This document shows positions 60,223 through 64,000 of a stretch of 64,000 nt of DNA, in pieces. Within the stretch, counting starts at the first letter, position 1; each line of letters opens with the position of its first letter. Made by a program: the position numbers and the translations under genes. Origin of the DNA: Agarivorans sp. Alg241-V36 (lineage in GTDB: Bacteria; Pseudomonadota; Gammaproteobacteria; Enterobacterales; Celerinatantimonadaceae); the NCBI RefSeq assembly GCF_900537085.1, contig NZ_UNRE01000010.1:112458-176457 (forward strand), in the 5' to 3' direction. The notes beneath the pieces are model-generated. The model made no database searches. It saw nothing but the letters and a program-made list of their open reading frames with translations, and was not told the origin of the DNA.

Positions 60223-61299
60223 ATGTCTAAGATCTTTGACGCAGTTAAGCCAGGTGTAATCTCTGGTGATGACGTACAGAAAGTTTTCGAAATTGCTAAA
60301 GAAAACAAATTCGCTTTGCCAGCAGTTAACGTAGTTAACACTGACTCAATCAACGGTGTACTAGAAGCAGCTGCTAAAGTTAAGTCTCCAGTTGTAGTTC
60401 AGTTCTCTAACGGCGGTGCTGGTTTCTTCGCTGGTAAAGGCGTTAAGTTAGAAGGTCAAGGTGCTCAAATCCTTGGTGCTGTAGCTGGTGCGAAATACGT
60501 ACACGCTGTTGCTGAAACTTACGGTGTTCCAGTTATTCTGCACACTGACCACGCTGCTAAGAAATTGCTTCCTTGGATCGACGGACTACTAGACGCTGGT
60601 GAAGAGTTCTTCGCTCAAACTGGTAAGCCACTTTTCTCTTCTCACATGCTAGATCTTTCAGAAGAATCTCTTGAAGAGAACATCGAGACTTGTGCTAAGT
60701 ACTTAGAGCGCATGGCTAAACTAAACATGACAATCGAGATTGAACTTGGTTGTACTGGTGGTGAAGAAGACGGCGTAGATAACTCTGATATGGACGCATC
60801 TGAGCTTTACACTTCTCCTGAAGATGTAGCTTACGCTTATGAGAAACTAATGGCTGTTAGCCCTCGTTTCACTATCGCTGCTTCTTTCGGTAACGTACAC
60901 GGTGTATACCAAGCGGGTAACGTTGTTCTTACTCCTACTATTCTTCGTGATTCTCAAGCTTACTGTGCTGAGAAGTTTGGTATTGCTCCAAACGCGCTTA
61001 ACTTTGTATTCCACGGTGGTTCAGGTTCTTCAGAAGCTGAAATCCAAGAGTCAATTGGTTACGGTGTTATCAAAATGAACATCGATACTGATACTCAGTG
61101 GGCTACTTGGAATGGTATCCGTGAATATGAAGCGGCTAACCGTGAATACTTGCAAGGCCAAATCGGTAACCCTAAAGGTGCTGACCAACCTAACAAGAAA
61201 TTCTACGACCCACGTGTTTGGTTACGCGCTGGTCAATCAGGCATGGTTACTCGCCTAGAAAAAGCTTTTGCTGACCTAAATGCAGTAGACGTACTGTAA
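60223..61299 (+). CDS. fbaA: Class II fructose-bisphosphate aldolase
   Basis: Zinc-dependent aldolase of 358 residues. Zinc and catalytic motifs ILHTDHAAKKLLPWIDG, EIELGCTGGEEDGVDN and FHGGSGSS. Last gene of the glycolytic cluster, highly biased codons. Confidence 0.98.
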   Translation: MSKIFDAVKPGVISGDDVQKVFEIAKENKFALPAVNVVNTDSINGVLEAAAKVKSPVVVQFSNGGAGFFAGKGVKLEGQGAQILGAVAGAKYVHAVAETYGVPVILHTDHAAKKLLPWIDGLLDAGEEFFAQTGKPLFSSHMLDLSEESLEENIETCAKYLERMAKLNMTIEIELGCTGGEEDGVDNSDMDASELYTSPEDVAYAYEKLMAVSPRFTIAASFGNVHGVYQAGNVVLTPTILRDSQAYCAEKFGIAPNALNFVFHGGSGSSEAEIQESIGYGVIKMNIDTDTQWATWNGIREYEAANREYLQGQIGNPKGADQPNKKFYDPRVWLRAGQSGMVTRLEKAFADLNAVDVL

Positions 61300-61322
61300 T
61301 TTAGTCATCAAGACTTTATCAG

Positions 61323-61356
61323 TTAAGGCTCACTTCGGTGGGCCTTAATTGTTTTT
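61323..61356 (+). terminator. Rho-independent terminator of fbaA
   Basis: Stem TTAAGGCTCAC/GTGGGCCTTAA closed by a stable TTCG loop, then TTGTTTTTT. The 61357-61732 gap beyond is AT-rich, probably promoter sequence for the adhesin, with no gene seen. Confidence 0.88.
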
Positions 61357-61732
61357 TCTTTCTGAGTAAATCCTTTCAAACTAATTAATATTCTTGCTGT
61401 TTTATTTTTTGTAAACCTTTCTATACGCTTTTGCTGGTTCTCAATTCTCTATTTCTAAACAATTCCAAGCGTTTCATTTTTCTCGCTTTTAGTTCATGAT
61501 TGTTTTACTTTAGCTTCATAAGATGATGAATTTACTCTAATTATTTTTACTTGATGTGGAAAATAATCTTGTGATTCAAGTGCTTATAGTGCTTGTTACA
61601 TCTAGATTAGAAAAATTCATTCGTTAAAACTAGCGCTATTGGCTAAAATTTATACTTTAAGCCCAATGAAATAGCGTGAGTCGCGGGCTGCGGACAGCAA
61701 GCGTATCTAAAAAGATTGAAAGGAATAATCAA

Positions 61733-64000
61733 ATGGAACAGAGCATTGCAACTTCAAGTGCAACGATTGTGTCTATTCAAGGGCAAGCGTTTGCCGTAGA
61801 TGCCCAAGGTAGCATTAGACCCCTCCAACCGGGAGACAGTGTTGCGCCTGGCGAACTGATTATTACCTCTCAAGGGGCGCAACTCGGTTTTCATTACGGT
61901 GATGACCAATATGTGCTAGGTGATAATAGTGCTACTCAACTACCTGAGTTTGAGCCCAGCCAAGCACTTTCACAGTTAAACGCAGCCAATGACCTTGATG
62001 TAGAAGCATTGCAACAAGCCATTTTAGAAGGGGCTGACCCTACGGAGCTATTTGAAGCCACAGCTGCTGGTGGAACGCCGGCTGGCGGTGGTTCCTCTGC
62101 GGGCAATGGTGGATTTGTCACTATCGACAGAATTGGCGGAGAGACTATCGCTCAAGCTGGTTTTGATACCGCGGCTCCAGCGCTTAGCTCTGAACTAGTT
62201 GATACAGACTCTGATGGCGATGAGCCTTTAAGTGTTGTTTCCAGTAACTCACCCGATCAGCCAACGCCACCTGTTCCAAGCCCAGACCAAGCGCCAAGCA
62301 TAAGTTTAAGTGTGCAAGCGATTAGCGAAGGGGCCGTAGATACCGACACTGTTGTGGCTACTTTTAGCTCTAGCGATCCTGATGGTGATCTAATCACCCA
62401 TAGCCTAGTTAATGATCCTCAAGGCTTTTTTGTCATTGATGGCAATGAGATAAAACTAACTGATGCCGGGATTGCAGCAGTAAATGATGACCAGCTAAAT
62501 CTAACCTCGTTAAACATTACGATCCAAGCTGAAGCCAATGGTTTGACTGCTAGCGATAGCGCCGACCTAAGCATCGCTCGTACCGACGATGAAGTTACGC
62601 CTCCTGTTGACCAAGGCCCGAGTATTACAGTAACTGCAGAAGCCGTGACCGAAGAGTCGGTATCTACCGACACGGTAGTTGCCAACTTCAGCTCAAGCGA
62701 TCCAGAAGGTGATGCCCAAAGCTATACCTTACTCAACAATGACGATGGCTACTTCGTACTCGACGGCAACCAAGTCAAACTCACCGATGCGGGTGTGGCT
62801 GCGATTAACAATGACCAGCTCAACCTGACAGAACTTGAAGTCAGCGTAGAAGTGACAGCCAATGGCCAAACTGCCAGCGACAGTGATACCGCCGCGGTGA
62901 ACCGTGTGGATGAAGGCCCAAGCATTACGGTGACGGCAGAAGCCGTGACCGAAGAATCGGTCGATACTGATACCGTGGTGGCTAACTTCAGCTCCAGTGA
63001 CCCAGAGGGTGACGCGCAGACTTACGCTTTACTTAACAACGGCGATGGTTACTTCGTACTCGACGGCAACCAAGTCAAACTCACTGATGTGGGTGTGGCC
63101 GCGATTAACAACGACGACCTGAATTTATCAGAGCTAAATGTTAGCGTTGAAGTCACCGCCAATGGCCAAACCGCCAGCGACAGTGATACCGCAGCGGTTA
63201 ACCGTGTCGATGAAGGCCCAAGCATTACCGTCACGGCAGAAGACGTGACTGAAGAGTCGGTATCTACCGACACGGTAGTTGCCAACTTCAGCTCAAGCGA
63301 TCCAGAAGGTGATGCCCAAAGCTACGCCTTACTCAACAGCGGCGATGGTTACTTCGTACTCGACGGCAACCAAGTCAAACTCACTGATGTGGGTGTGGCC
63401 GCGATTAACAACGACGACCTGAATTTATCAGAGCTAAATGTTAGCGTTGAAGTCACCGCCAATGGCCAAACCGCCAGCGACACTGATACTGCAGCGGTTA
63501 ACCGTGTCGATGAAGGCCCAAGTATTACGGTGACGGCAGAAGCCGTGACGGAAGAATCGGTCGATACCAATACCGTAGTGGCTAACTTCAGCTCCAGCGA
63601 TCCAGAAGGTGATGCCCAAAGCTACGCCTTGCTCAACAATGGCGATGGCTACTTCGTCATTGACGGCAATCAAGTCAAACTCACCGATGCTGGCGTGGCG
63701 GCGATTAACAACGACGACCTGAATTTATCAGAGCTAAACGTTAGCGTTGAAGTCACCGCCAATGGTCAAACGGCTTCTGCTAGTGATACGGCTGATGTAA
63801 TTAGAGTGAACGATGCACCTACCACCAGCAATGTGGTGTTAGACCCGGTGGCAGAAGATGCAGTGGGTGGTCGAGTGATCACCGAAGCCGAACTCCTGGC
63901 CAATGCCGCAGATATCGATAATGACTTAGCGGATTTATCGGTGAGCAACCTAAGCCTGACTGGTAATGGCACTCTCACCAACAATAACAATGGTACCTGG
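61733..64000 (+). CDS. Giant LapA-like repeat adhesin, N-terminal part (runs off window)
   Basis: The frame is open from ATG 61733 (AGGAATAATC upstream) to the right edge, 756 codons with no stop. No signal peptide, as for type I-secreted adhesins. Residues 1-120 look like a LapA retention module ending in T110-A111-A112-G113, the dialanine LapG-type cleavage site, followed by a Gly-rich linker. From about residue 187 come five immunoglobulin/cadherin-like repeats: one of 108 residues, then four of exactly 100 (GPSITVTAEAVTEESV, TDTVVANFSSSDPEGDAQ). Then a different cadherin-like domain begins (VITEAELLANAADIDND). Expected role: surface attachment and biofilm formation, released by LapG when c-di-GMP is low. 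The lapBCDG partners are not in the window. Confidence 0.9.
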   Translation, partial: MEQSIATSSATIVSIQGQAFAVDAQGSIRPLQPGDSVAPGELIITSQGAQLGFHYGDDQYVLGDNSATQLPEFEPSQALSQLNAANDLDVEALQQAILEGADPTELFEATAAGGTPAGGGSSAGNGGFVTIDRIGGETIAQAGFDTAAPALSSELVDTDSDGDEPLSVVSSNSPDQPTPPVPSPDQAPSISLSVQAISEGAVDTDTVVATFSSSDPDGDLITHSLVNDPQGFFVIDGNEIKLTDAGIAAVNDDQLNLTSLNITIQAEANGLTASDSADLSIARTDDEVTPPVDQGPSITVTAEAVTEESVSTDTVVANFSSSDPEGDAQSYTLLNNDDGYFVLDGNQVKLTDAGVAAINNDQLNLTELEVSVEVTANGQTASDSDTAAVNRVDEGPSITVTAEAVTEESVDTDTVVANFSSSDPEGDAQTYALLNNGDGYFVLDGNQVKLTDVGVAAINNDDLNLSELNVSVEVTANGQTASDSDTAAVNRVDEGPSITVTAEDVTEESVSTDTVVANFSSSDPEGDAQSYALLNSGDGYFVLDGNQVKLTDVGVAAINNDDLNLSELNVSVEVTANGQTASDTDTAAVNRVDEGPSITVTAEAVTEESVDTNTVVANFSSSDPEGDAQSYALLNNGDGYFVIDGNQVKLTDAGVAAINNDDLNLSELNVSVEVTANGQTASASDTADVIRVNDAPTTSNVVLDPVAEDAVGGRVITEAELLANAADIDNDLADLSVSNLSLTGNGTLTNNNNGTW
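62291..63814 (+). repeat. Tandem coding repeats: one 324-bp and four 300-bp units
   Basis: Units start at 62291 (divergent), 62615, 62915, 63215 and 63515, the last four exactly 300 bp apart. Units 2 and 3 share a 143-bp block without a difference (63040-63182 equals 63340-63482), evidence of recent duplication or gene conversion. Confidence 0.95.

Noticed and set aside
62419..63673. Series of minus-strand frames in the adhesin
   Set aside because: They recur with the 300-bp repeat and are shadows of the coding strand.
62615..63814. CRISPR-like periodic repeats
   Set aside because: Units are 300 bp, coding and in frame, with no unique spacers.

Overview
The window looks like the core chromosome of a marine, facultatively anaerobic gammaproteobacterium close to the Alteromonadales/Vibrionales. 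Nearly every gene has a clear enterobacterial counterpart. MotX (sodium-driven polar flagellum), CheX, GrcA, ArcA, a LapA-like adhesin and moderate G+C point to a marine relative; Agarivorans-like is my best guess, from gene content only. I saw no tRNA, rRNA, CRISPR array, prophage or complete insertion sequence.

Layout. 1-3.9 kb: acnB (cut at its start), an unusual regulator with its DNA-binding domain first, and a yacL homologue. 4.1-5.9 kb: glnK-amtB behind two NtrC boxes and a sigma-54 promoter. 6-10 kb: a ferric-iron ABC transporter (fbpABC) behind a Fur-like site. 10-12.5 kb: argR, a divergent amino-acid-binding protein and mdh. 12.6-16.8 kb: motX with a sigma-28 promoter, then rnr-rlmB. 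16.9-18.5 kb: rpsF-priB-rpsR-rplI. 18.6-22.1 kb: ynjBCD transporter. 22.2-26 kb: cytochrome c, dnaB, alr, and a 2-Cys peroxiredoxin with a textbook OxyR site. 26-32 kb: a mixed block (cheX, glycosyltransferase, dusA, SieB-like protein, mgsA, a SRAP/HMCES protein, a GGCT-like protein). 32-38 kb: pykF, arcA, DUF3293-rraA, an outer-membrane barrel and aceK. 38.4-43.4 kb: the thr operon with a threonine-rich leader peptide and attenuator. 43.4-48.4 kb: a secreted orphan, tesB, grcA with two FNR boxes, hemerythrin, a small DUF3545 gene and an alanine/sodium symporter. 48.4-53 kb: metK-sprT-rsmE-gshB-algH-ruvX, with MetJ boxes before metK. 53-55.6 kb: a MITE-like element next to a decayed reading frame, a thioredoxin-like secreted protein and an atypical ClC protein. 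55.8-61.3 kb: tkt-epd-pgk-fbaA. 61.7 kb to the right edge: the start of a giant repeat adhesin.

The genes centre on carbon metabolism (acnB, mdh, aceK, pykF, tkt-epd-pgk-fbaA, mgsA), nitrogen and amino-acid supply (glnK-amtB, argR, thrABC, metK, alr) and redox/oxygen control (arcA, grcA, hemerythrin, peroxiredoxin). Many of the classic regulator sites can be read directly: NtrC/sigma-54, Fur, ArgR, sigma-28, OxyR, FNR, MetJ and Thr attenuation.

I found no wholly new multi-gene system. The least explained items are the adhesin with its exact 300-bp repeats and LapG-type cleavage site, the wHTH-first regulator, the ClC protein lacking both key glutamates, the threonine leader peptide, and the MITE-like element beside a broken gene.
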